Below, in pieces: positions 49,372 to 59,068 of a stretch of DNA of 64,000 bases. The notes under the pieces are model-generated. The model was not told the DNA's origin and ran no database searches. It saw nothing but the letters and a program-made list of their open reading frames with translations. The stretch lies in assembly GCF_019175365.1 (NCBI RefSeq), contig NZ_CP059572.1, positions 2,914,001 to 2,978,000 of the forward strand, in the 5' to 3' direction. How positions within the stretch are numbered: position 1 is the stretch's first letter; each line of letters starts with the position of its first letter. Source of the stretch: Actinomadura graeca (GTDB lineage: Bacteria > Actinomycetota > Actinomycetes > Streptosporangiales > Streptosporangiaceae). Position numbers and translations under genes: made by a program.

Positions 49372-50160
49372 TCAGCGGCCCTCGCGGGCGATCTGGCGGC
49401 TCTGCGCGACGAGGCGCCCCGCCGAGTCCCAGACCTCGACCTCCTCGTCGAACCAGCCGCCGGACAGCAGCCGCCCGCCGCCGTGGAGGGTGAGCCAGCC
49501 GGGCGCGGGGACGGCCCGCATGTGCCAGGTCAGCTCGACGGTCGGCGCCCAGCCCTTGGCGCCGAGGTTGAGGGCGACGGGGGGCAGCGCGTCCACGGCG
49601 AGGGCGAGCGCGAACGCGTCGGGCTCGTGGGGGTCGCGGAGCCGGAACCAGGCGCGGAGCTCGGCGCTGCCGCTCGGACGGCCCTCCAGCCAGCCCATCG
49701 TGGAACGGTCGAAACGCATGTCGACCTGGGCGGCGAAGCCCTGCTCACCGGTGGTGGCGGCGAAGTCGGCGCACTCCTCCAGCGGCGGGAGGGACGGGAC
49801 GGGCCGCGGGCCGGTCCAGGACGCCTCGGTGCCGGTGTCGAGGGTGCCGGTGGTGACCAGCGCGTCCACGGCGCGGCGGCCGTCCTGGACGAGGGTGACC
49901 AGGGACGTGGCGGTGGTGCGGCCCGTCTTGCGCGGCTCGACGATCACCTCGGCGGGCCCGGCCGTGGCCACGCGCAGGAACGTCGCCGCGGTCGAGACGG
50001 GGTGCTCGTGCGGGGAGAGGTCGACGGCCGCCCTGTCGAGGACCGCCATCAGATAGCCGCCGTTGACGGCCCCGGCGAACGCGTAGTCCCCGTCGAGCTC
50101 GACCTTGTAGCGGCCCTCGCCGGTCCGCTCGACGGCGGTGGCGTCGCCGAACCCGCTCAT
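49372..50160 (-). CDS. TesB-like acyl-CoA thioesterase family protein
   Basis: 262 residues, double hot-dog type: first half with AFAGAVNGGYLMAVLDRAA, second half with WFRLRDPHEPDAFALALAVD, as in the TesB-like thioesterase family. It should hydrolyse acyl-CoA thioesters; chain length unknown. ATG 50160 follows GGAGCGC. It sits where the rhomboid gene is found in the mycobacterial version of this block. Confidence 0.83.
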   Translation of the reverse strand: MSGFGDATAVERTGEGRYKVELDGDYAFAGAVNGGYLMAVLDRAAVDLSPHEHPVSTAATFLRVATAGPAEVIVEPRKTGRTTATSLVTLVQDGRRAVDALVTTGTLDTGTEASWTGPRPVPSLPPLEECADFAATTGEQGFAAQVDMRFDRSTMGWLEGRPSGSAELRAWFRLRDPHEPDAFALALAVDALPPVALNLGAKGWAPTVELTWHMRAVPAPGWLTLHGGGRLLSGGWFDEEVEVWDSAGRLVAQSRQIAREGR

Positions 50161-50310
50161 GCGCTCCGCCCCCCTCCCGGCGGCGGCCCGCCGGCCCGGT
50201 TCTAGAATCTCGTTCGAAACGGACTCTACCGTGCCGTCCGGGCCGTCCGGTGCAGGGGGCCGGTGCGGGGGCCGGTGCGGGGGGCCTTCAGGGACGCCGC
50301 CGCGGCGGTG

Positions 50311-51788
<1,478 letters not shown>

Positions 51789-51808
51789 CCGGCCCTCCCC
51801 CGCCATCG

Positions 51809-52225
51809 TCAGGCGGACGGCTCGACGATCGCGACCTCTTCCTCGGTCACCTCGCCGTCCACGATCCGGTAGGACCGGAACTCGGTCTCGCCCTCCTCGC
51901 GCGTGGAGACGAGGACGTAGTGGGCGTTCGGCTCGGAGGCGTAGGAGATGTCGGTCCGGGACGGGTACGCCTCGGTGGAGGTGTGCGAGTGGTAGATCAC
52001 GACGGGCTCCTCGTCCCGGTCGTCCATCTCCCGCCACACCTTGAGCTGCTCCAGGGAGTCGAACCGGTAGAACGTCGGGGAGCGCTCGGCATTGGTCATC
52101 GGGATGTACCGGACGGGACGGTCGGACCCGATCGGGCCGGCGATCACGCCGCACGCCTCGTCGGGATGGTCCGCGCGCGCATGCGCGACGATCCGGTCAA
52201 CCAGGGCCCGCTCGATCGTCAGCAT
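51809..52225 (-). CDS. mec: Zinc peptidase Mec (JAMM/MPN+), cysteine release from CysO
   Basis: 138 residues. The JAMM zinc motif is complete: a glutamate in HPDEACGV, then HSHTSTEAYPSRTD. It removes cysteine from the CysO-cysteine adduct. ATG 52225 is the start. First gene of mec-cysO-cysM. Confidence 0.94.
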   Translation of the reverse strand: MLTIERALVDRIVAHARADHPDEACGVIAGPIGSDRPVRYIPMTNAERSPTFYRFDSLEQLKVWREMDDRDEEPVVIYHSHTSTEAYPSRTDISYASEPNAHYVLVSTREEGETEFRSYRIVDGEVTEEEVAIVEPSA

Positions 52226-52344
52226 GACGTGAAGGCTACCGGGCGCCACCGGACCGGCCGCACCCCGCACCGGCCTCGTGCGGGGCGACGGCCTGCACCG
52301 CCCCGGACCACCCGGAACGGCCCGGTACCGGCGCACGGCCGCGC

Positions 52345-53361
52345 TCACCCGAACCTGACGTGCATGCGGATGCGGGTGCCGTCCGCACCGGAGCGGATCT
52401 CCACGATGTGGCACAGCCTCCGGACGGCCCACATCACCGCCTCGCCGCTGCGCTGCCCGCGCGGCGGCGCGTACCCGAGGAACCGGTCGGTGAGGGCCCG
52501 CCCCGGGTCGCTGACGTCGCAGACGAGCCCGCCCTCCTCGGCCCACACCCACAGCGAGCCCCGGCCGCCGCCCTGGCGGATGATGTTCGTGGCGACCTCG
52601 TTGACGGCGAGGACGAACGGGAGCGAGCGGTCGTCCGGCAGCCCGAGCCTGAGCGCCTCGGCGCCCAGGAAGCCGCGCAGGCCGGGCAGTTCCCCGGCGG
52701 CGAACGCCTTCCGCGCGGCGTCCGGCGGCGGTGGCGGCAGCGGGACGGCGTTGCACTCGGCGTAGAAGGCGGACGGGTCGGTGAAGCGCTCGCTCGGCCG
52801 CACCCCGTCCGGCCCGGCGATCTCGGGGTGGGTGCGGGCCGCGTCCGCGAGGACGTGGCCGGGCAGCGCGGACGCGTCGTAGGCGCACATGATCGAGGTC
52901 GGGGTGCCGCCGAACGCCACGTTCAGGATCGCCTCGTGCCGCTTCCACTCGCGGGTCTCCAGCGGCGTGAGCCCGTCCCAGACCGGCTCGGCGAGCAGCC
53001 GGACCCGCCCGCGCGGCCACCAGTCGGCGCGCGTCCGGTCGTGGTAGGCGGCCAGCGCGTGCATCGGGCCCTGGAACCAGTCGGCGGAGTCGATGAACTC
53101 GACCCGCGCGGCCGTCCCGGCGCCGAGCCGCTCGCGCAGGAGCGCCGCCGTGTCCGGCGCGGAGACGACCACGACGGCGTCGCCCGCGCGGCATCCCGCC
53201 CGCAGGTAGGGGACGGCGGTCAGCGCGAACTCGCCGCGCGTCGCGTACGGCAGCGCCCGGTGGACGAGCACGTCGCGGGCCCGGTCGCCGAGGACCTCGC
53301 CGAGGACCGGCCCTGCGCCCCCGGCCGGCCTGGCCGGGGGCTCCGCGGGGTACGCGCTCAC
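52345..53361 (-). CDS. MEDS-domain anti-sigma-type ATPase, cluster B protein 3
   Basis: 338 residues. MEDS domain (about 33-200: FALTAVPYLRAGCRAGDAVV, EWKRHEAILNVAF) and an RsbW-like ATPase with N box EVATNIIRQGGG, G1 CDVSDPGRA and a G2 region QRSGEAVMWAVRRLC. The N box has I-R-Q instead of L-R-H, and the G2 glycine pattern is changed compared with cluster A, so nucleotide binding may differ. The GTG start overlaps the stop of the STAS-like gene upstream. Confidence 0.83.
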   Translation of the reverse strand: MSAYPAEPPARPAGGAGPVLGEVLGDRARDVLVHRALPYATRGEFALTAVPYLRAGCRAGDAVVVVSAPDTAALLRERLGAGTAARVEFIDSADWFQGPMHALAAYHDRTRADWWPRGRVRLLAEPVWDGLTPLETREWKRHEAILNVAFGGTPTSIMCAYDASALPGHVLADAARTHPEIAGPDGVRPSERFTDPSAFYAECNAVPLPPPPPDAARKAFAAGELPGLRGFLGAEALRLGLPDDRSLPFVLAVNEVATNIIRQGGGRGSLWVWAEEGGLVCDVSDPGRALTDRFLGYAPPRGQRSGEAVMWAVRRLCHIVEIRSGADGTRIRMHVRFG

Positions 53362-54203
53362 AGGGCCGCCTCCCGCACGACGCCCGGCGCGGTCTCCCAG
53401 CCGGACGCGCGCAGCATCAGCTCCACGCAGCCGGGGATCGCGCGCAGGATCACCTGCCGGTCGAGGACGGCGCTGGTCCGGTTGGCCTCGATCAGCGTCC
53501 GCAGCCCGTCCAGGTCGCAGAAGTCGAGCCGGGCCAGATCGAGGCACAGGTGCGCGTCGCCCGGCCCGGCGCGCAGGTCGTAGTCGCGCAGCGCCGCGAC
53601 CAGGGCGGGCAGGGTGGACTCGTCGATCGCCCCGGACAGCCGCAGCCCGGGCGGCGCGAATAGCGGGGTGATCGTCAGGACGCCGTCGTCGAACAGGTCG
53701 TCGGCGCGGACGCGGACGCCGTGGCGGCCGTCCAGCATCCGCAGGTGCGCGGCGCCGAACCAGCGCCGGTCGAACAGGCACAGCGCCATCACCCGGGACC
53801 CGGGCGCGGTGGCGGCGCGGTGGAGCGCGGCCTCGAACGCGGCGAACGCCTCGGTGCCGGGCCAGCCTCGCGGGGACGGCGACGCCTCGGCGGTGAGGCG
53901 CACGCCCGTGCGGCCGCCGCGCGTCGCGGCGCCGATCGCGTCCGCGAGGCCGGTGCCCGTAAGGCCGATGTCCGCGGGCAGGACGATCACGTCGCCGTCG
54001 TCGTCACCGCCGGTCCCGGCGGGCGGACGCGCCGCAGCGGGCCCTCCCGGGGCACTGTCCACGAGGCGGATGACGGCGTGGCCGGCGCGCAGCCCGTCCC
54101 GGACGTACGCGGCCATGATCGCGTCACGCTCGGCGTCGGTGTCGTAGGCGACGTACGCGTGGTCGCCGGGCAGCATCCCGCCGACCGCCTTGGAGTGCGC
54201 CAT
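53358..54203 (-). CDS. MEDS-STAS-like regulator, cluster B protein 2
   Basis: 281 residues. MEDS (LPGDHAYVAYDTDAERDAIM) and a STAS-like domain (LRLSGAIDESTLPALVAAL, LDLARLDFCDLDGLRTLI). The phosphoserine position reads DLDG. ATG 54203 has AGGAGG five bases upstream; an in-frame start further up lies before that site. Confidence 0.85.
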   Translation of the reverse strand: MAHSKAVGGMLPGDHAYVAYDTDAERDAIMAAYVRDGLRAGHAVIRLVDSAPGGPAAARPPAGTGGDDDGDVIVLPADIGLTGTGLADAIGAATRGGRTGVRLTAEASPSPRGWPGTEAFAAFEAALHRAATAPGSRVMALCLFDRRWFGAAHLRMLDGRHGVRVRADDLFDDGVLTITPLFAPPGLRLSGAIDESTLPALVAALRDYDLRAGPGDAHLCLDLARLDFCDLDGLRTLIEANRTSAVLDRQVILRAIPGCVELMLRASGWETAPGVVREAAL

Positions 54204-54356
54204 GCGACCTCCTGGGGGGAGCCGGTCAGCCGTCAACCTACCAAGAAGGGACGGACGGGGATCCGGAAGGACGAAAGGGGCGTGTCCTGGTCATGTCGGG
54301 CACGGCGCGGTCCGGCGCGGCGCGGTCCGGCTTGGTGCCGTTCGGCCCGGCGCCGT

Positions 54357-55271
54357 TCAGCCCGGCCCGTCCTCGATCGCCACGCCCTGCGCCGCGGCCA
54401 GCCCGGACGAGCGGAGCCGCTCGCCGAGCCCCGGGGGGACGCCGCGCAGCAGCAGCCCCCGGTTCGGGCCGAGGTCGGGACGGTCGGCGCGGGTCAGCAG
54501 CCGCAGCCCGTCGTCGTCGCAGCCGGTGACGCCGCCGAGGTCCAGGCAGAGCAGGCCGGTGCGGGTGGAGATCGACGCGAGGACCTTCTCCGCCGCCGGG
54601 CCGGTCGCCCCGTCGATCACCCCGGACAGCTCCACCCCGGGCGGGCTGAAGATCGGCGTGATGCGCAGCGTCCCGTCGTCGTAGTAGTCGTTGACCCGGA
54701 CCCGGCCCATGTGGCAGGACTCCAGCTCCGCCAGGTACCCGGCGTTGAACCAGCGCCGGTCGAACTGGCAGATGGCCATCGCCTTGATGTCGGTGGTCAT
54801 GAAGACCTGGTCGAGCATCCGCTCGAAGTCGCCGTGCTGGTCGGTGCCGGGCCAGCGGCGCAGGGAGAACCGCGCCTCGCCCGCGACGCGCACGCCGGAG
54901 TACCCCTGGACGAGCGCGAGGTCGATCTCGGTCGCCATCAGCTCGATGCTCTCCTGCGGCTCGAACCGCCCGCTGGCCAGGAAGGTCTCCTCCGCCGTCC
55001 GGACGACGAAGTGCCCCGCCTCCATCGCCTCGGCCAGGTCGACCGGCGCGCCCTCCTCGGGCATGACGGCGTCCCGCCCGTCCCCGGCCAGCCAGCCGAG
55101 GACGTCGCCCGCGCGCACGGCGTCCGAGATATAGATGATCTTGTGCCCCGCGCGGACGCCGTCACGGACGTAGGCGGCCATGATCGACCGCCGTTCCTCG
55201 TCGTTGTCGAAGAGCAGGCACAGATGGTCGCCGAGCTCCATCTCGCGGACGGCCTTCCGCCGGTCGGTCAT
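54357..55271 (-). CDS. MEDS-STAS-like regulator, cluster B protein 1
   Basis: 304 residues. MEDS (LGDHLCLLFDNDEERRSIM) and a degenerate STAS-like end (LCLDLGGVTGCDDDGLRLL), with DDDG where antagonists carry DSSG. GGAGG precedes both GTG 55274 and ATG 55271; ATG has the better spacing. 153 bases of G/C-rich repeats separate it from the next gene. Confidence 0.83.
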   Translation of the reverse strand: MTDRRKAVREMELGDHLCLLFDNDEERRSIMAAYVRDGVRAGHKIIYISDAVRAGDVLGWLAGDGRDAVMPEEGAPVDLAEAMEAGHFVVRTAEETFLASGRFEPQESIELMATEIDLALVQGYSGVRVAGEARFSLRRWPGTDQHGDFERMLDQVFMTTDIKAMAICQFDRRWFNAGYLAELESCHMGRVRVNDYYDDGTLRITPIFSPPGVELSGVIDGATGPAAEKVLASISTRTGLLCLDLGGVTGCDDDGLRLLTRADRPDLGPNRGLLLRGVPPGLGERLRSSGLAAAQGVAIEDGPG

Positions 55272-55469
55272 CACGGGCCTCCGAATACGTCACGGCCCGT
55301 CCGGGCGGGAGCTGGGCGGGCGCTGGCATCCCTTCGGGACAACGCTAACCACGGACCGCACATCCGTCCCGACAATCGGTAATGTCGGCAGTGGCCGAGT
55401 GCGGCCGGGCAGGTCGGGCGTCGTCCGGAGACGGCAGGCGCGGCCGGGCGCCGCGGGACGGGCGCGCGG

Positions 55470-56009
55470 CTACCAGAGGACGCGGACGAGGCTCTCCTGG
55501 AGCATCGTGAGCCAGTCGTACGCGGCGAACATGGGCGTGCGGGGGTCGCGCGGATCGAGCCGCGACGCCTCGTCGTACCACTCCTCGCGGATGTCGAGCC
55601 GCGTGCCCAGCGCCAGCCGCACGTCGTTCAGCGCGCGCAGCCACGCCTGCGCCTGCTCCTGGTCGAGGACGATGTCGGCGCGGGGCTCCCTGAGCGAGCC
55701 GAGGACCGTGGTGGCCGCCTCGCGCTTGCCGTCGCGCAGGCCCATCTCGGTGTAGCGGCGGAACTCCCCGGCGGCCTCGCCGTCATCGCGGTAGGCGTCG
55801 GGGAACAGCCGCGCGAGGACGGGGTCGTCGGGTTTGGTGGCGTCCTCGGCGATGCCGAGCGAGGCCAGCTCGTCCGCGAGCCCGTCGTCGGCGCCGGGAC
55901 GGTCTCCGAGCAGCGCGAGGAGCTGCTCCATCAGCGCCCGGACCAGGGCCGTCTCCTCGGCCTCCAGCCGGACCCTCACGCCGTGGCGGGTCTTCCTCAC
56001 ATCGCTCAT
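55470..56009 (-). CDS. DUF2017 family protein (AosR-like)
   Basis: 179 residues, helical, acidic. It matches the DUF2017 family next to clpS in actinobacteria (VRVRLEAEETALVRALMEQL, LDIREEWYDEASRL). The M. tuberculosis member Rv1332 (AosR) is reported as a redox-linked regulator of the mec-cysO-cysM genes. This protein has no cysteine at all, so a thiol-based switch cannot work here. It lies seven bases after clpS. Confidence 0.85.
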   Translation of the reverse strand: MSDVRKTRHGVRVRLEAEETALVRALMEQLLALLGDRPGADDGLADELASLGIAEDATKPDDPVLARLFPDAYRDDGEAAGEFRRYTEMGLRDGKREAATTVLGSLREPRADIVLDQEQAQAWLRALNDVRLALGTRLDIREEWYDEASRLDPRDPRTPMFAAYDWLTMLQESLVRVLW

Positions 56010-56016
56010 GGATCGC

Positions 56017-56322
56017 TCAGTCGTCCCGTTTCACGGTGGCCCACAGCCCGTAGGAGTGGAGGATCTCCACGTCGCGCTCCATCTCCTCGCGGGTGCCGTT
56101 GGCCACGACGGCGCGGCCCTTGTGGTGGACGTCCAGCATCAGCTTCTCGGCCTTGGGCTTGCCGTAGCCGAACACGGTCTGGAACACGTAGGTGACGTAG
56201 GACATCAGGTTGATCGGGTCGTTCCACACGATCGCCAGCCAGGGCCGATCGGCGCTCACGTCCTCCTCGGCGTCCGGCCGCTCCAGCTCGACCGGCGCCG
56301 GCGCCGTGCTCATGGCGCTCAT
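56017..56322 (-). CDS. clpS: ATP-dependent Clp protease adaptor ClpS
   Basis: 101 residues. ClpS core: [38 protein letters not shown] and LWATVKRD. It brings N-degron substrates to ClpC-ClpP. Two ATGs three codons apart at the start are possible. Divergent from pncB. Confidence 0.95.
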   Translation of the reverse strand: MSAMSTAPAPVELERPDAEEDVSADRPWLAIVWNDPINLMSYVTYVFQTVFGYGKPKAEKLMLDVHHKGRAVVANGTREEMERDVEILHSYGLWATVKRDD

Positions 56323-56452
56323 TGGCCGCGTCTCCCCTTCCTTTCCCCGGTGGGTCGGTCCGCCCGACCCCCGATGCTATGCGTCCCCGGCCCGGCGGGG
56401 TGTGACGGCCTGCACGTCCATGGTGCACACAGCGGGCCGTAAGGTGCCAGTT

Positions 56453-57772
56453 GTGGACCTTGGCGACGGCACCGCCCTGCTCACCGACCGTTACGAGCTG
56501 ACCATGCTCCAGGCCGCGCTCCGCGGCGGGACGGCCGGGCGGCGCGCCGTCTTCGAGGTGTTCGCCCGGAGCCTGCCCGCCGGGCGCAGGTACGGCGTCG
56601 TCGCGGGCACCGGGAGGCTGCTGGACGCGATCGAGGCGTTCCGGTTCGACCGGGCGGAGCTGGACTTCCTGACGGCGAACCGCATCGTGGACGAGCCCAC
56701 CGCGCAATGGCTGGAAAAATACCGCTTCTCGGGGAATGTTTGGGGATATTCGGAAGGCGAGTGCTTTTTCCCGGACTCGCCGATCTTGGTGGTCGAGGGG
56801 ACGTTCGCGGAGGCGGTCCTGCTGGAGACGGTCGCGCTGTCGATCCTCAACCACGATTGCGCCATCGCCTCGGCGGCGTCCCGGATGACCCAGGCCGCCC
56901 ACGGCCGGCCGATCATCGAGATGGGATCGCGGCGGACGCACGAGCGGGCCGCCGTGGCGTCCGCCCGCGCCGCCTACATCGCCGGGTTCGCCACCACGTC
57001 CAACCTGGAGGCCGGGCGGCTCTACGGCGTGCCCACCGCGGGGACGGCCGCGCACTCCTTCACCCTCCTGCACGACAGCGAGCGGCATGGGTTCCAGGCA
57101 CAGCTCGCGTCGCTGGGCGAGGACACGACCCTTCTGGTCGACACCTATGACGTCGAACGGGCCGTCCGGACGGCGGTGGAACTGGCCGGGCCGTCCCTCG
57201 GGGCCGTCCGGATCGACAGCGGCGACCTCGGCGTGATGGCCCGCCGCGTGCGCGAGCAGCTCGACTCCCTCGGCGCCCGCGACACGCGCATCGTGGTGAC
57301 CGGCGACCTCGACGAGTTCGGCATCGCGGCGCTCGCCGCGGCCCCCGTGGACGGATACGGCGTCGGCACGTCCCTGGTGACCGGCTCCGGCGCGCCCACG
57401 GCGTCGCTCGTGTACAAGCTGGTCGCCCGGTCGGACGCCCCCGACCCGGAGGCCCCGATGCGCCCCGTGGCCAAGCGCTCCGTGGGCAAGCCGAGCCGCG
57501 GCGGGCGCAAGGCGGCCGTCCGGCGCGTCGACGGGCACGGCACCGCCTACGCCGAGACGGTCACGACCGGGGAACCCGCCCCCGGGCCCCGCGACCGCGT
57601 CCTCCAGGTTCCGCTGGTGCTGAACGGCGACATCGTCGGCCGGGAGCCGCTCGGCACGGCCCGGGAGCACCACGCGCGGGCGCTGGCGGAGCTGCCGCCG
57701 ACCGCGCTCCAGCTCTCCAAGGGCGACCCGGCCGTCCCCACCGAGTTCGTCGACGGCGGCCCGCGCCGCTGA
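56453..57772 (+). CDS. pncB: Nicotinate phosphoribosyltransferase
   Basis: 439 residues from GTG 56453. Motifs: LTDRYELTMLQAALRGG, EVFARSLPAGRRYGVVAGTG, IEMGSRRTHERAA (catalytic His) and VRIDSGDLGV, GVGTSLVTGSGAP. It makes nicotinate mononucleotide in NAD salvage. TAAGGT ends seven bases before GTG 56453, which supports a leaderless start; ATG 56420 is an alternative but would lie upstream of that promoter. With pncA downstream it forms a salvage pair. Confidence 0.92.
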   Translation: MDLGDGTALLTDRYELTMLQAALRGGTAGRRAVFEVFARSLPAGRRYGVVAGTGRLLDAIEAFRFDRAELDFLTANRIVDEPTAQWLEKYRFSGNVWGYSEGECFFPDSPILVVEGTFAEAVLLETVALSILNHDCAIASAASRMTQAAHGRPIIEMGSRRTHERAAVASARAAYIAGFATTSNLEAGRLYGVPTAGTAAHSFTLLHDSERHGFQAQLASLGEDTTLLVDTYDVERAVRTAVELAGPSLGAVRIDSGDLGVMARRVREQLDSLGARDTRIVVTGDLDEFGIAALAAAPVDGYGVGTSLVTGSGAPTASLVYKLVARSDAPDPEAPMRPVAKRSVGKPSRGGRKAAVRRVDGHGTAYAETVTTGEPAPGPRDRVLQVPLVLNGDIVGREPLGTAREHHARALAELPPTALQLSKGDPAVPTEFVDGGPRR

Positions 57773-57886
57773 CCCGGGCGCGGAGCCCCGGGGCGGCAGG
57801 CTGAAGCGACGGGCCGACGAGGGGTAGCGTCCTGCATGTCGGGGGACGCTAACCCGATGGAGGAGACACCGGTTCAGGGAGCGGCC

Positions 57887-58468
57887 ATGGGCAAGAAGGC
57901 TCTGATCATCGTGGATGTGCAGAACGACTTCTGCGAGGGCGGCTCGCTGGCCGTCGCGGGCGGCGCGGGCGTGGCCACGGCGATCTCCGGGTACGTGGCC
58001 GCGCGCCGGGACGAGTACGCGCACATCGTGGCGACCCGCGACTTCCACCTGGACCCCGGTGCCCACTTCTCCGACACCCCCGACTTCGCCGACTCGTGGC
58101 CGCCGCACTGCGTGATCGGCACGCCGGGCGCCGACTTCCACCCGAACCTGGCCCTCGCCCCCATCGAGACGGTCTTCAGCAAGGGCCGCGAGGCCGCCGC
58201 CTACAGCGGCTTCGAAGGCGCCACCGACGACGACGTGCCGCTCGCCGACTGGCTGGGCGCGCGCGGGGTGGACACCGTCGACATCGTCGGGATCGCCACC
58301 GACCACTGCGTCCGGGCCACGGCCGTGGACGCCGCCCGCGCGGGCCTGCGCACGACCGTCCTGCTCGACCTCACCGCCGCCGTCGGGAAGGCCAGCGCCG
58401 ACCGCGCGCTCGCGGAGTTGAAGGACGAGGGCGTCGCCCTGTCCGGCGAGCCCGTGGTGGGCTCCTGA
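57887..58468 (+). CDS. pncA: Nicotinamidase / pyrazinamidase
   Basis: 193 residues. Catalytic triad: D in IIVDVQNDF, K in FSKGREA, C in GIATDHCVRAT; the metal site is RDFHLDPGAHFS. It turns nicotinamide into nicotinate, the substrate of PncB. ATG 57887 has GGGAG seven bases upstream and gives the usual length; ATG 57836, right after a TAGCGT hexamer, would add 17 residues. Confidence 0.94.
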   Translation: MGKKALIIVDVQNDFCEGGSLAVAGGAGVATAISGYVAARRDEYAHIVATRDFHLDPGAHFSDTPDFADSWPPHCVIGTPGADFHPNLALAPIETVFSKGREAAAYSGFEGATDDDVPLADWLGARGVDTVDIVGIATDHCVRATAVDAARAGLRTTVLLDLTAAVGKASADRALAELKDEGVALSGEPVVGS

Positions 58469-58470
58469 CC

Positions 58471-59031
58471 ATGCCGCCGACCGAGCCGCCCACCCCTCCG
58501 GGCCGTGCGCCGGACGGGCCCCGCGTGATCCTGGTCGCGGGCGTGTCGGGCAGCGGCAAGTCCACCGTCGGGATCCTGCTCGCCGAGAGCCTCGGCTGGG
58601 ACTACGCCGAGGGCGACGCGTTCCACCCGCCCGCCAACATCGCCAAGATGAGCGCCGGGCGCCCCCTCGACGACGCCGACCGCCTCCCGTGGCTGCGCCT
58701 GATCGCCGCCTGGATCGACGAGCGCCTCGCCAAGGGCGAGCCCGGCGTCGTCAGCTGCTCGGCGCTCAAGCGCTCCTACCGTGAGCTGCTCACCCGGGGG
58801 CGTCCCGAGGTGGCCGTCGTGCTCCTGGACGGCGACCGCGACACCATCGCCGCGCGCATGAGGAAGCGCAACGGGCACTTTTTCAGCGCCGGGCTGCTGG
58901 ACTCCCAGTTCGCCGACCTGGAGCTCCCGTCCCCGGACGAGAACGTCCTCACCGCCCACATCACGGGCTCCCCCGGCGAGACGGTCGCCCACATCCGCGA
59001 GGCCCTGGACCTCACGCCCGCCTGCCGCTGA
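58471..59031 (+). CDS. Gluconokinase
   Basis: 186 residues. P-loop GVSGSGKST, then WDYAEGDAFHPPANIAKMSAGRPLDDADR, of which GDAFHPPANIAKM is diagnostic for the GntK family, and CSALKRSYRELL. It phosphorylates gluconate to 6-phosphogluconate. ATG 58471 is two bases after pncA. The first ~15 residues are Pro-rich and not part of the fold. Confidence 0.93.
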   Translation: MPPTEPPTPPGRAPDGPRVILVAGVSGSGKSTVGILLAESLGWDYAEGDAFHPPANIAKMSAGRPLDDADRLPWLRLIAAWIDERLAKGEPGVVSCSALKRSYRELLTRGRPEVAVVLLDGDRDTIAARMRKRNGHFFSAGLLDSQFADLELPSPDENVLTAHITGSPGETVAHIREALDLTPACR

Positions 59032-59068
59032 CGCGGGCCGGGCGGAGGATCCCGGATCTCGGCCCGGG

